The notes: generated from the letters alone by a model not told the origin. Counted from the stretch's first letter, positions 52,079 to 62,265 are shown. The stretch is DNA of 64,000 bases from Gammaproteobacteria bacterium (GCA_041395445.1 JAWLAO010000001.1:656501-720500); one strand, 5' to 3'. A program made the numbers and translations.

Positions 52079-54160
52079 TTATTTTTTACGCCATATGGTC
52101 ATCTGGGAAACAGTCAGTTGGTGTTTTCTTTTCGTTTCCCTGATTACAAACGGTATATTCTCCGGTTTTGCAATCAGATCACAGGTGTCGCCTAAACACT
52201 CTTTTAAACCATCAAAAGTAGTGAAATTCTCGCCATTGACTTTTTTACCACCGAGCCAGTTTTCTTTGGTTGTATATTCTTCCAACCAGGTGTAAGGAGA
52301 AGTTAACACCAGTAAACCTCCTGAATTTAATCGGGTGACAATATCAGCTAAAAAGGCTTTCGGATCGTATAATCTGTCTATTAAATTTCCTGCAAATATC
52401 AAGTCGTAGTCATTGTATTTGGACTTCAAATTACAGGCATCACCTTGAGTGAACTCTACATTTTGAGCTTTATCACCGAGTTGTAATTCGGAGATATCAA
52501 ACTCTTTGAGAGTGGTTAATTCTCCTTCATCATCAATCAGATAGCGAATTTGTCCGTTTTCCTGTAATTTAATCGCATTTAAAATAAAGCGTGTGGAAAA
52601 ATCGACTGCATCGACTTTATTGAAATATCTTGCCAATTCAAAACTACTGCGGCCAACGGCACAACCAATATCAAGAGCTTTGTCAGTATTGATGCTTTCA
52701 AAGTGCGGCTGAATGGTTTCAATACAGGTTTTGGGGAAATTAGCAATCTGGAAATAATCTTTTCCGTAATGGAATTCCAGATATTGTGAAATCAACGAGT
52801 CGGTTTCATACATGTTGTAAGTGGAATCAACCATACTGTCAGATTCGACATATCGAAACCCGGCATGTTGAAAAAAGTGTCGGCGAAACGCATAACGCGA
52901 ATCCCGAATGATTTCATTTCCGGTCGAAATCCAGCTTCCACCTTTGATTAAATTATGCTGACCATCAAAAGTCGGAACTGAAAAATCATCATACGCAGGG
53001 TGAACTTTAAATCCTTTAAAACCATCAATCGGTGTTTCCGTCCATTGCCAGACATTGCCGACCACATCGTAGAAATCACCATGCTCAAATGTATCCACCG
53101 GACATGAAGATGAACAAAGTTTCAAATTGATATTTGCATCCATCTCCATTTTATAATTTTGGTCATAGATGCGATAGTATTCCGGCTCGGTAGGTAATCG
53201 GATTTTTTTACCTTTTTTGGCACTCAGCCAACGACAAAAAGCCTTTGCTTCGAGGTAGTTTACATCCACAGGCCAACTCCAAGGCATATCCACTTCTTCG
53301 GTCATTGAGCGATATTTGTAACCCTCTTCAGTCTTTTTCCAGAATGTCGGATATTCTGCTTTGCGAAACTCTTTCCAGGCCCAACCCTCTTCAGTCCACC
53401 ATCTTTCAACTTTATAACCACCATCCTCGACAAATTCGAGAAACTCATGATTACTGACCAGATATTTTGAGGCTTTGAATTCTTCGACTTCCGTTATTTT
53501 TTCGCCGTACTCATTATCCCAACCATAGGTTGTGGCATTATCACCTTTCCCTTGTTTCACCGTTCCAGCTGTTACCTTTAGCATCACATTGTCAGGAGCC
53601 GGCGAGCCAAAATCTGCAAACGATTGCCAGTCGATATTGGTCTGAACCATTTCCATAGGAAGTTGACGAATTAAAACCGATGAAGTTTCCAGATGAATTC
53701 TTTCATGTTCAATTCCCATCAGAATAATCCAGAATGGATCATCCCAGCGGATTGGAACATCCAAAGGCAGTGTATCTATCAAACCATTGACAAGCTCTCT
53801 GACTTGATTTCGGTATTCACGAACATCCTCGATGGCAGGCCATTCATAATTTTTCTCATCCAAATCATCCCATGACATTTCATCGACACCAATTGCCAAC
53901 ATAGACTCTAACTCAGGATTGACTCTGTCTTCAATAATTTTGGAAACATGCAGTTTATTGACAAAGAAAGTTGCTGTGTGCCCAAAATAAAAAATCAACG
54001 GATGCCTGAGTCGGTCAGGTCTTGCATAATATCCATCTTCGGTAATCACATTAAACAGCTTTTCATAAACATCATAGGTTTCGTTGAAATAGTTTTTTAT
54101 CTCAACTCTTTTGTCCTCGGGATCGCCTGAATTTATTATTGGAGTTCGTGATATTTTCAT
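52079..54160 (-). CDS. ovoA: OvoA, 5-histidylcysteine sulfoxide synthase with methyltransferase domain
   Basis: Starts ovothiol A synthesis: iron-dependent coupling of cysteine to C5 of histidine with O2; the fused methyltransferase acts on the imidazole nitrogen. Three domains are visible in 693 residues: a DinB-like four-helix domain with FYFGHTATFF (about 55) and the iron motif IEHERIHLE (H-x3-H-x-E, about 155); an FGE-sulfatase domain (SNHEFLEFVEDGGY, MPWSWPVDVNYLEAKAFCRW, DVVGNVWQWTETP, FKGGSW-like LIKGGSW); and a SAM methyltransferase (KALDIGCAVGRSSFELA, about 510). The length and order match OvoA, not EgtB. No ovoB is fused. Confidence 0.92.
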   Translation of the reverse strand: MKISRTPIINSGDPEDKRVEIKNYFNETYDVYEKLFNVITEDGYYARPDRLRHPLIFYFGHTATFFVNKLHVSKIIEDRVNPELESMLAIGVDEMSWDDLDEKNYEWPAIEDVREYRNQVRELVNGLIDTLPLDVPIRWDDPFWIILMGIEHERIHLETSSVLIRQLPMEMVQTNIDWQSFADFGSPAPDNVMLKVTAGTVKQGKGDNATTYGWDNEYGEKITEVEEFKASKYLVSNHEFLEFVEDGGYKVERWWTEEGWAWKEFRKAEYPTFWKKTEEGYKYRSMTEEVDMPWSWPVDVNYLEAKAFCRWLSAKKGKKIRLPTEPEYYRIYDQNYKMEMDANINLKLCSSSCPVDTFEHGDFYDVVGNVWQWTETPIDGFKGFKVHPAYDDFSVPTFDGQHNLIKGGSWISTGNEIIRDSRYAFRRHFFQHAGFRYVESDSMVDSTYNMYETDSLISQYLEFHYGKDYFQIANFPKTCIETIQPHFESINTDKALDIGCAVGRSSFELARYFNKVDAVDFSTRFILNAIKLQENGQIRYLIDDEGELTTLKEFDISELQLGDKAQNVEFTQGDACNLKSKYNDYDLIFAGNLIDRLYDPKAFLADIVTRLNSGGLLVLTSPYTWLEEYTTKENWLGGKKVNGENFTTFDGLKECLGDTCDLIAKPENIPFVIRETKRKHQLTVSQMTIWRKK

Positions 54161-54292
54161 AGATTTCAGTTACAAAATAACATTCTTGCCATTATACATG
54201 GAAAAATTCATCACTCAAATTTTGATTGAGCTCTGATAAAATATTTGACAAGCTCATTGAAATCACATTTTCCTTTAGCAAAATCCAAAGCA

Positions 54293-55540
54293 ATGCTAAA
54301 ATCATCGGCTTTGTATTCATTGGATAGACTTTTGCAATCAACCAATCAAATTAAAGAGATTTTACAAGATCAGCCACACGAAATTATCAATCAGGATGGG
54401 CAAAATTTTGTCATACTCGGAACAGCTCATGTTTCGCAGACCAGCGTTGATAAGGTTAATGAATTACTTAATACCGGAGAGTTTGATACTGTTGCTGTAG
54501 AATTGGATGAAATGCGCTTTGAGGCGATGACCAACCCCAATCGTTACAAAAACATGGACTTGTTAAGCATTATTAAAAACAAACAGACAGGCATGGTCGC
54601 TGTCAATTTAGCATTATCGGCTTATCAAAATCGCTTGGCAAAGCAACTAGGAGTTGAACCGGGTGCGGAAATGAAAGCTGCAATCAACCAATCCAATGAA
54701 AAAGATTTGAAGCTTTGGAAGATTGACCGCAATATTCGTACAACCATGAAACGAGCCTGGCGAGGAATGAAGTTTCTCGAAAAAGCCGGATTGCTGTTCA
54801 GTTTTGGTGGCTTTTTTGAAAAAGAAGAAATTTCCGCCGAAGAAATTGAAAAACTCAAAAAAGGTGATGTATTGGAAAGCACTTTCTCAGATTTTGCCAG
54901 CGAATCTCAACCTTTGTACCGTAGTCTGATTCATGAACGTGATGAATACATGGCTGCAAGGTTGCTTCAGGAAAGTAAAGATAACGATGCAAGAAACATT
55001 TTGGTTGTTATTGGAGCCGGACATATGCAAGGGATGAGCCAAGCCTTACGAGATAAAATTGATGCAGAGAAAACTGTTGCTGAACTGGATATCATTCCTC
55101 CCAGTGGCAAATGGCTCAAACTTCTTCCGTGGATAATTACAGCAGTCATTGTTGCAGGATTTGCAATTGGCTTTAGTCGCAGTCCGGAACTGGGTTGGGA
55201 TTTAATCAAAACATGGATTATTTTCAACGGGGTTTTTGCCGCTCTTGGAGCACTTATAGCCCGTGCACACATTGTAACGATTATTTCAGCATTTATTGCA
55301 GCACCAATTACATCACTCAATCCCGCGGTTGCCGCCGGTATGGTTGCAGCATTGGTTGAAATTTATTTCAGAAAACCCAAAGTGGTTGATTTTGAAAATT
55401 TGCAAAATGACGCCACCGAACTCAAGGGCTGGTGGAAAAATCCCGTAACAAGAATTTTACTGGTATTTATTTTAACCAATCTTGGTTCAGCGATTGGCAC
55501 ATGGGTCTCCGGTTTTAAAATTGCAGCGGCATTGGTTTAA
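54293..55540 (+). CDS. TraB/PrgY-family membrane protein
   Basis: A 415-residue protein of the TraB family, thought to be membrane-associated peptidase-like proteins (PrgY inhibits pheromone in Enterococcus). Visible motifs: FVILGTAHVSQTSVD (GTAH, about residue 44), VAVELDEMRFEA, an R-rich middle and VVIGAGHMQGM (about 240), followed by four C-terminal helices. The frame opens at a TTG at 54245, giving 431 residues; the ATG at 54293 is preferred, but neither has a strong ribosome site. It ends 3 bases before dusB. Confidence 0.87.
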   Translation: MLKSSALYSLDRLLQSTNQIKEILQDQPHEIINQDGQNFVILGTAHVSQTSVDKVNELLNTGEFDTVAVELDEMRFEAMTNPNRYKNMDLLSIIKNKQTGMVAVNLALSAYQNRLAKQLGVEPGAEMKAAINQSNEKDLKLWKIDRNIRTTMKRAWRGMKFLEKAGLLFSFGGFFEKEEISAEEIEKLKKGDVLESTFSDFASESQPLYRSLIHERDEYMAARLLQESKDNDARNILVVIGAGHMQGMSQALRDKIDAEKTVAELDIIPPSGKWLKLLPWIITAVIVAGFAIGFSRSPELGWDLIKTWIIFNGVFAALGALIARAHIVTIISAFIAAPITSLNPAVAAGMVAALVEIYFRKPKVVDFENLQNDATELKGWWKNPVTRILLVFILTNLGSAIGTWVSGFKIAAALV

Positions 55541-55543
55541 CAA

Positions 55544-56524
55544 ATGACTCTCCCAGTTCTCAAAATCGGTTCATTTACTTTGCCCAATCCGGTAGCATTA
55601 GCTCCGATGAGCGGAGTGACCGATCGTCCTTTTCGACAATTATGCCGAAAACTGGGAGCCGGATATGTAGTTTCTGAAATGCTGACCTGTGATTTATCGC
55701 TACTGAAATCCGCCAAAACACAGTTTCGCCTCAATCATGATGGTGAACCATCACCGATTGTGACTCAAATAGCCGGAGCTGACCCTGAAAAAGTGGTGGA
55801 AGCTGCGAAATTCAATGTGGAAAACGGCTCGCAAATTATTGATATCAATATGGGTTGCCCCGCTAAAAAAGTGTATCGCAAATCCTGTGGTTCAGCACTG
55901 ATGGCTTATCCGGAATTGGTTAAAGACATTCTGCAAGCAACTGTTGAATCCGTTGACTGCCCGGTGACTTTAAAAATGCGACTGGGAATTGACTCTGACA
56001 CGATTAACGTCATGGAAATTGCTGAAATTGCACAAAATTGTGGCATTAAAGCCTTGTTTATTCACGGACGAACCCGCATACAGAAGTACACGGGAAAAGC
56101 CGATTATTCGCAGATAAAATTGGTTAAGAAAAACAGCGACATTCCGGTCATTGCCAACGGAGATATTGACTCTCCGCAAAAAGCCGCACAAGTATTTGAA
56201 GACACTAATTGCGACGGCATTATGATTGGCAGAGCCGCACAGGGAAACCCCTGGATTTTCCGTGAAATTTTGCATTTTCTGCAAACCGGTAAAATTTTAC
56301 CCGAACCGTCAAATGATGAAATCATTCAAACCATGTTTGAACATGTTGAAAATCTTCATCAGTTTTACGGAGAGTATAAAGGTATGATGATTGCAAGATC
56401 ACATATCGGTTGGTTTCTGAAAAGAGCCAATAAAAAATCTATCGCCCGCAAACTCTACACCATAGACAATGCGGAGGAACAACTATCGTTCATATACAAC
56501 AATTTAATGAGGAAAGCCGCATGA
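55544..56524 (+). CDS. dusB: DusB, tRNA dihydrouridine synthase
   Basis: FMN-dependent reduction of uridine in tRNA. The 326 residues start LKIGSFTLPNPVALAPMSGVTD, contain DINMGCPAKKVYRKSCGSAL (catalytic Cys region, about residue 100), LFIHGRTRIQKYTGKADY and GIMIGRAAQGNPWIF, the DusB signature. In enterobacteria and many relatives dusB precedes fis; here a DUF349 gene follows with an ATGA overlap. Confidence 0.97.
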   Translation: MTLPVLKIGSFTLPNPVALAPMSGVTDRPFRQLCRKLGAGYVVSEMLTCDLSLLKSAKTQFRLNHDGEPSPIVTQIAGADPEKVVEAAKFNVENGSQIIDINMGCPAKKVYRKSCGSALMAYPELVKDILQATVESVDCPVTLKMRLGIDSDTINVMEIAEIAQNCGIKALFIHGRTRIQKYTGKADYSQIKLVKKNSDIPVIANGDIDSPQKAAQVFEDTNCDGIMIGRAAQGNPWIFREILHFLQTGKILPEPSNDEIIQTMFEHVENLHQFYGEYKGMMIARSHIGWFLKRANKKSIARKLYTIDNAEEQLSFIYNNLMRKAA

Positions 56525-59295
56525 GTTTAAAAAACTGGTTCAATAAACCCAAATGGAAAAGCAAAGATGCCAACATCAGAGCCATCGCCGTCAGTTCCGA
56601 TAATTCACCTGAATTACTGTCGATGCTTGCCAGTATCAGCCAGAATGATGAATCAGCAAATGTTCGTTCTGCTGCACTGAAAAGACTGGATGATTATCAA
56701 TTAATTGCCAAAATTGCAGAAAATGACAAAGATGATGATGTCAGAAATGTAGCCGTTAAAATATTGCAGGACTGGTTTATCAATCAGGATGATATCCAGC
56801 AAAAAGAACTGGTAAAAACTCTAAGCAACTCTCGAATCATTGAAACTGTCGCTGCCAGTGCTAAAAACAACGATGTTCGCGAAATCTGCATCAATAAAAT
56901 CAACAAACAAGGTTTATTGGGCGACTTACTCATCAATGAAAAAAACAGCCAATTACGTCAATTGATACTTTCAAAAATTGACAAACCGGCAACCCTCAAG
57001 CGAATTCTGAAATCCGCAAAGAACAAAGACAAAGCCATCGTCAAAGCCATTCGTGAAAAACTCGAAAATGATGGTGATATTGCAAAGATGGTCGAACAAA
57101 AAGCCCTTGATTTATGCGAACAAATGGAGAAATTTATTCATAATCGCAATCTCTATGGTAAATCTGATGTGGATGCCGTTTTTTCACAATGGCAGGAACT
57201 TGCCGATAGCCACGACTTAAGCACTTTCGCGCAACGATTTGAAGGAGCTCATCGCACTGCCAGTCTGACATTCGACCCGCAACAACGTGACGAATTTCTG
57301 AATCAACAAAGACAACAAAGAATCAACAGCAAAATCGCAGAATTACAAACTGCTATCACGGATTCTCAAAACTCTACTTGGGAACAACTTCAAAACCAAA
57401 TCAGCAAATTCAGCGGTTTTGACCTTAGCTTTGCTGATGATAGTCAAAAAACTGAATACGATAATCTCCTGGAGCAATTAACCACTCTGAGAGACAAACA
57501 ATCACAAAAACAAGACTTGCCAACTGATTTAGTTAATGTGGCGGACAAACTGGAAGCTGCATTGAAACAAAAATTCAATCAACCGCGACAAATTTCGCAA
57601 TTCCGCAAGATGTGGGATGATAATGCAAAATCCGCTAAAAGCAACACAGCATTTAACACTCTGAAAGCCAAGTTTGATAATTCCATGCTTGCTCTAGCTG
57701 ATAAAATTGAAAAATCAGCAAGCCTGCGCGATGAAGCTGCCAAAAATGCTGTTGCAGCCATTGAAAAAGCCAGACAACAAATTAAAGATGGTCATTTATC
57801 TGATGCCAAAATCATCATGAATAAAATTGCTGCCAATAAAAAAATTGCCGGCAATCATCCACTCATTCGTGAAAATAAATTTGATTTCGACACTTTGTGG
57901 AACGAGCTCAAAGAATTACGCCAATGGCAAAGATGGAGCAATGATAAAGTCAGAGTTCGACTGATTGAAGAATTGCAACAACTGGTTGGCACCGGAACTC
58001 ACCCAGATGCTCTTTTGAAAAAAATGAAGGAAGCCAACGCTCAATGGAAAGACATGGAAGATCACGAAAAACTCGAAGGCGATCGTTACAATGTCCGCAA
58101 TCAAGAACTCTATGGACAATTCAGAGAAGTACAAAAGGCATTATTTGAGCCGGCACAAACTTTCTTTGAAAAGCGTTCAGAAATTTGGAGTAAAGAACTG
58201 GAAACTTTGGAACAAGAGATCCAAACATTACATGAAATCAATCTTCAGGAAACGGAAGATCGAGATTTGGCACGCTTGGTTCGTGACGCTCTGAAACAAC
58301 TGAGAAATCTGGATAAAATTCCACCAAAAAATCGTGGAAAATGTGCTGCTCGCATACGCGCCGGTGTTGCAAGAATTGATGCTCACCTGCAAGAATCATA
58401 CAAAATTGCCATTCGTCGCAAAGAAAAACTCATCGAGATGGCAAATGATCTCATCGAAATGGAAGACCTGCCTTCAGCTATTGAACAAGCAAAAGTTCTT
58501 CAACAAGAATGGAAAACCGCCGGAATTGTTCAACAGTCACAGGAAAGAAAACTGTGGAAGAAATTTCGTAAAGCCAACGATGCTGTTTTCAATCGTTTGC
58601 AAGAACAAATAGACATCGTCAAACAGGAAAATCAGGCTCAATTCAATCAAGCGAATGAACTCGTCGCCTCTTTTGAAAAATCGGTTAAATCCGAGAAATC
58701 AGCACAAGTCATTAATAGTCTGATTGAAAAATTTAAGGATGAATGGAATGCTTTGAAAGTTGACAATCGAAACCTGCAAAACAAAGCCAAGAAAATCATA
58801 GAAAGCGGCGAGCAAAAAGCCAACTCTATGGCTCACTCTGAAAACTTTAAACAACTTAAAACCGTTGAAAAATTTGCAGAGATCTGCCAAAAACTGGAAA
58901 ACAAACAACTTGATGCCGAATCTGCTCAACAAACATGGGAAAAATTATCGCCACTTGAAGATAACAAGTTGATGAAAAAGCTGCAAAACAGACTTGCTAA
59001 TGCAGCTAACGAAAATCCTGACTATGCTGAACACGCCAACAATATTCTGATTGCTTCCGAATACCTGATTGGCGCCGCATCACCGGATGAACACAAAGAA
59101 AAACGCCTCACTTATCAGGTTGAAGAACTATCCAAACACATGAGCGGTGAAGAAAACCTCGACCCAATTCAAAAAGCCAGCAACCTTTTGGCTGATTGGT
59201 TCACACTCGGCGGAACAAATGCAAAATTCCAAAAATCCAATGAAAAGCGCATCAAGAAAGTTCTCAAAGGGTTGTTTGATTTAGTGAAAGGATGA
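56521..59295 (+). CDS. DUF349-domain coiled-coil protein
   Basis: A 924-residue, highly charged, helical protein. The N-terminus has HEAT-like repeats (about 20-190; DDVRNVAVKIL). The middle and C-terminal parts contain DUF349 three-helix repeats with their signature of conserved Trp and Lys-x-x-G/A pattern (WKDMEDHEKLEGDRYNVRN and QQEWKTAGIVQQSQERKLWK near 690). Family function is not established. It is translationally coupled to dusB. No signal peptide, so cytoplasmic. Confidence 0.88.
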   Translation: MSLKNWFNKPKWKSKDANIRAIAVSSDNSPELLSMLASISQNDESANVRSAALKRLDDYQLIAKIAENDKDDDVRNVAVKILQDWFINQDDIQQKELVKTLSNSRIIETVAASAKNNDVREICINKINKQGLLGDLLINEKNSQLRQLILSKIDKPATLKRILKSAKNKDKAIVKAIREKLENDGDIAKMVEQKALDLCEQMEKFIHNRNLYGKSDVDAVFSQWQELADSHDLSTFAQRFEGAHRTASLTFDPQQRDEFLNQQRQQRINSKIAELQTAITDSQNSTWEQLQNQISKFSGFDLSFADDSQKTEYDNLLEQLTTLRDKQSQKQDLPTDLVNVADKLEAALKQKFNQPRQISQFRKMWDDNAKSAKSNTAFNTLKAKFDNSMLALADKIEKSASLRDEAAKNAVAAIEKARQQIKDGHLSDAKIIMNKIAANKKIAGNHPLIRENKFDFDTLWNELKELRQWQRWSNDKVRVRLIEELQQLVGTGTHPDALLKKMKEANAQWKDMEDHEKLEGDRYNVRNQELYGQFREVQKALFEPAQTFFEKRSEIWSKELETLEQEIQTLHEINLQETEDRDLARLVRDALKQLRNLDKIPPKNRGKCAARIRAGVARIDAHLQESYKIAIRRKEKLIEMANDLIEMEDLPSAIEQAKVLQQEWKTAGIVQQSQERKLWKKFRKANDAVFNRLQEQIDIVKQENQAQFNQANELVASFEKSVKSEKSAQVINSLIEKFKDEWNALKVDNRNLQNKAKKIIESGEQKANSMAHSENFKQLKTVEKFAEICQKLENKQLDAESAQQTWEKLSPLEDNKLMKKLQNRLANAANENPDYAEHANNILIASEYLIGAASPDEHKEKRLTYQVEELSKHMSGEENLDPIQKASNLLADWFTLGGTNAKFQKSNEKRIKKVLKGLFDLVKG

Positions 59296-59306
59296 TTTTG
59301 GTATTA

Positions 59307-59348
59307 AATCAATAGGGTCTGATATTCAAGTGCCAGATCCTATTGATT
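59307..59348. other. 15-bp hairpin between the convergent DUF349 and MoxR genes
   Basis: AATCAATAGGGTCTG (59307-59321) pairs with CAGATCCTATTGATT (59334-59348), one G-U pair in 15, with a 12-base loop. No T run flanks it on either strand, but its place between convergent genes fits a bidirectional transcript end. Confidence 0.55.
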
Positions 59349-59406
59349 GTACTAGACTGATGAATGACTAGAACAATCAGATAAATATAAACTAACAAAA
59401 AACCAA

Positions 59407-60243
59407 CTATCTTCTCATCATAAACGCCAGTCGTTGAACCAAATCCACGTCCTGTTCGTTTTTCAGTAAAGCACCATAAAGTGGCGGAATGGCTTCTTTA
59501 ATGTCTTTGTTTTGCAGTGTTTCCAGAGGAATATTGTCTGCTAATAACAATTTAATCCAGTCTACTAGTTCAGAGGTCGAGGGCTTTTTCTTCAATCCGG
59601 GAACTTCGCGAAGTTGGAAAAACACGCCCAGTGCAGACTTGACTAATTGGTGTTGAATATTTGGGAAGTGCACATCAACAATCGCCTGCATGGTTTGTTT
59701 ATCAGGAAAGTCAATATAATGAAAAAAACAACGACGCAAAAATGCATCGGGCAGTTCTTTTTCATTGTTGCTGGTGATGATAATAATCGGGCGATGCTTG
59801 GCTTTTATTTGTTCGCCGGTTTCATAAACCGAAAACTCCATCTGATCCAGTTCTACCAACAAATCATTGGGGAACTCAATATCTGCTTTATCAATTTCAT
59901 CAATTAGTAAAATGGCTTGTTCATCTGAATGAAACGCCTGCCAAACTTTACCCGGCTTGATGTAATTGGAAATATCATGAACCTTGTCATCACCAAGTTG
60001 TGAATCACGCAAACGCGAAACAGCATCATATTCATAAAGACCTTGCTGAGCCTTGGTGGTCGATTTGATATGCCAGCTGATGAGCGGCTTGCCCAATGAG
60101 TCGGCAACTTCCTGTGCCAGCATGGTTTTACCGGTTCCCGGCTCGCCTTTTATCAGCAAAGGGCGTTGCAATGTCACAGCGGCATTCACAGCCATGCTGA
60201 GATTGTCAGTCGCGATGTAGTTTTTGGTTCCGTTGAATTTCAT
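59407..60243 (-). CDS. MoxR-family AAA+ ATPase
   Basis: A 278-residue AAA+ protein: Walker A IKGEPGTGKTMLAQEVA (about residue 31), Walker B ILLIDEIDKADIEFPNDLL (about residue 112), sensor 1 IIITSNNEKELPDAFLRRC with the arginine finger. MoxR proteins act as chaperones that activate partners, usually VWA-domain proteins. A gene for an exported VWA protein lies 64 bases upstream, but the usual cytoplasmic CoxE-type VWA partner is not downstream. Confidence 0.93.
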   Translation of the reverse strand: MKFNGTKNYIATDNLSMAVNAAVTLQRPLLIKGEPGTGKTMLAQEVADSLGKPLISWHIKSTTKAQQGLYEYDAVSRLRDSQLGDDKVHDISNYIKPGKVWQAFHSDEQAILLIDEIDKADIEFPNDLLVELDQMEFSVYETGEQIKAKHRPIIIITSNNEKELPDAFLRRCFFHYIDFPDKQTMQAIVDVHFPNIQHQLVKSALGVFFQLREVPGLKKKPSTSELVDWIKLLLADNIPLETLQNKDIKEAIPPLYGALLKNEQDVDLVQRLAFMMRR

Positions 60244-60307
60244 ATTTCACATTGTTAATTTTTTTATATAGCATTACAAAAGGTAAAGCGATAATGATTT
60301 CCTGAAT

Positions 60308-61714
60308 CTAATTACCAGTTATGATAAGTTTTTCAACTGTCTCACCTGCCTGTATAATTATAGAAAAGGCTTCATTGTGACCCTTATGTTTACCCAAAGT
60401 TTGAATTTTTACTGTATAGGTTCCCGGGTTGAGGACAAATTCCTTTGGGTTGCTACTGGAACTTGTGTAAGTTCTGCTCCCTGAGACATTTTTCCCGCTG
60501 GATTCTTCATAAAAATTAACGGTAGCATCAACCAGTTCTCCATTTGCAGATTCAACACCTATCATCGCTACTCCACTACTGAAATCATGATTTGATTCAG
60601 TTGTGGAATTGCCTTCGACCTCTACATCATTCTTTGTAAAAAGTGTTTCCATTCCATCCAGTGCTAGAGCCTGATAGACAATCTTATACGTTCCTGCCAA
60701 AACCTCCATTTGTTGAGTTTTGCCATATGTTCTTGATTGAGCAACGAGGTTACCAGTGATTTGATCATACATTTTGACCGTTGAATCCCACGGCTTACCA
60801 TTGTTTGTCGTTGCTACTTGCAGAATACCTCCATCAAAGTGGACATCCTGATGTTTGACCTCTCCCTCTTTCATCTCAACAAATATGTACTTTGCCGGAA
60901 TATCACTTCCCTCGAGAGGTTTCACTTCAATTTCATATTTTCCTGGAGGCAGATAAACCCAACCTTTTCTGCGATATGTTCTGGAACCCTCCAGACCTTT
61001 TTTTGTAACAGCATCTTTAGGTTTAATCCATGCATCAACTGGCTCACCATTTTTTTTCGCATAAACCGAGAAGTTTCCATCCGGCTTATCAACTGTTAGT
61101 TTGGTTGCCTCAATTAAGACATCACTCAAAGCTTCTGCATTTTCAGCATCATAATAATTGCCATTACTCGCCTCTGTCGCACAAATTAATTGCTGCTTTT
61201 CACCCTCTTTCAAACCAAAACCAACAATATGCATTTTAAAATCTATACCATCGGACTGAGCCATACTCACAACATCACAAATATTACCATCACAAGATTC
61301 AATACCATCGGTGACCAAAATTATTGTCGCTTTGGTACTATTTACTTTTAAAGAATCGATTACCAATGTTGCAGAACGAGCCAATGGTGTTTTACCAAGT
61401 GGATTGATATCCTTTATTGCATTTATTACCCGTGTTTTATCTTCATTTGCAATATCTGCAATATATTCAATATCATCACAATCTCCTTTATTTCTGTGAC
61501 CGTATGCCACTAATCCTATATTTTGATTTTCCGGCAGAGAATCAACAATATTTGTTAATACTTCTGAAGCTATTTCTTTCTTTGATCTGCCTTCAATTTG
61601 TCCCCACATTGAACCACTTGCATCATAAATAAAAAGAATCGGAGATTGTTTATCTTGTGCTTGCAAAATTGTGGATATGAATATAAAACAAAGAAAAAAG
61701 ATGGTTTTTTTCAT
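60308..61714 (-). CDS. Exported von Willebrand factor A domain protein
   Basis: A 468-residue protein with a signal peptide (about residues 1-19, ending LQAQ). A VWA domain follows (about 25-200) with a complete MIDAS: FIYDASGSMWG (DxSxS), the Thr in GKTPLARS and the Asp in ILVTDGIESCDG. Three beta-sandwich-like repeats follow, each including an SRTY-type motif (EGSRTYRRKGWVYLPPGKYE, AQSRTYGKTQQMEVLAGTYK, SGSRTYTSSS). Probably periplasmic or surface-exposed. Function unknown. Confidence 0.88.
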   Translation of the reverse strand: MKKTIFFLCFIFISTILQAQDKQSPILFIYDASGSMWGQIEGRSKKEIASEVLTNIVDSLPENQNIGLVAYGHRNKGDCDDIEYIADIANEDKTRVINAIKDINPLGKTPLARSATLVIDSLKVNSTKATIILVTDGIESCDGNICDVVSMAQSDGIDFKMHIVGFGLKEGEKQQLICATEASNGNYYDAENAEALSDVLIEATKLTVDKPDGNFSVYAKKNGEPVDAWIKPKDAVTKKGLEGSRTYRRKGWVYLPPGKYEIEVKPLEGSDIPAKYIFVEMKEGEVKHQDVHFDGGILQVATTNNGKPWDSTVKMYDQITGNLVAQSRTYGKTQQMEVLAGTYKIVYQALALDGMETLFTKNDVEVEGNSTTESNHDFSSGVAMIGVESANGELVDATVNFYEESSGKNVSGSRTYTSSSSNPKEFVLNPGTYTVKIQTLGKHKGHNEAFSIIIQAGETVEKLIITGN

Positions 61715-61764
61715 GGTTTATTCCCTAGTCTTAAGTGAAATAACTTCCTGATAATAACACAAGT

Positions 61765-62127
61765 TTATAACTTATCCAAAGCATCCTGATAACGCTTTTC
61801 GACAAATCCACCGAGGACTGTGTTTCCAATAATTGTCAAAGGCGTGCCTTTACCGCCGAGTTCTCGAAATAATTTGGCATCTTCATCAGAAAACTCAATA
61901 TCCCTATCACAATAAGCCACGCCATTTTCTGCAAAAAACTTTTTCGCCTTTTCACAATAAGGACAATATTGAGTGGAAAACATGACAATATCACAGTTGG
62001 GGTCAATGTCTCGTGCTGAAACATCTTGATTGATAACTTTAATTTGGGTTTGATAGATAAAGTACAGCGCTACGATTGCCGCTCCATATAACAATCCGGG
62101 TAAAATGTATTTTTTGATTTTGTTCAT
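61765..62127 (-). CDS. Membrane-anchored glutaredoxin
   Basis: A 120-residue protein with an N-terminal helix (about 8-26) followed by a glutaredoxin fold. It has the dithiol active site STQYCPYCEKAKKFF (about residues 50-65), the cis-proline in GGKGTPLTIIGN and the glycine pair in VLGGF. The N-terminal helix is unusual for a glutaredoxin and would place the redox domain in the periplasm or at the membrane surface. gshB upstream shows that the organism makes glutathione. Confidence 0.9.
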   Translation of the reverse strand: MNKIKKYILPGLLYGAAIVALYFIYQTQIKVINQDVSARDIDPNCDIVMFSTQYCPYCEKAKKFFAENGVAYCDRDIEFSDEDAKLFRELGGKGTPLTIIGNTVLGGFVEKRYQDALDKL

Positions 62128-62265
62128 TAACTGTTCTGTTGTGACTGAATCTTATTCGACAGATATTCTATTTAAAAGGTTTCTTTAATACTATTAAATT
62201 ATAGAATTAAAAAATAACTATCAAGGCGACTATGAATTAACCTCGACTCATGTAGAATATAAACC

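Noticed and set aside
52079..54160. EgtB (ergothioneine synthase) instead of OvoA
   Set aside because: The fused C-terminal SAM methyltransferase and about 690-residue length are features of OvoA, and no egtD lies nearby.
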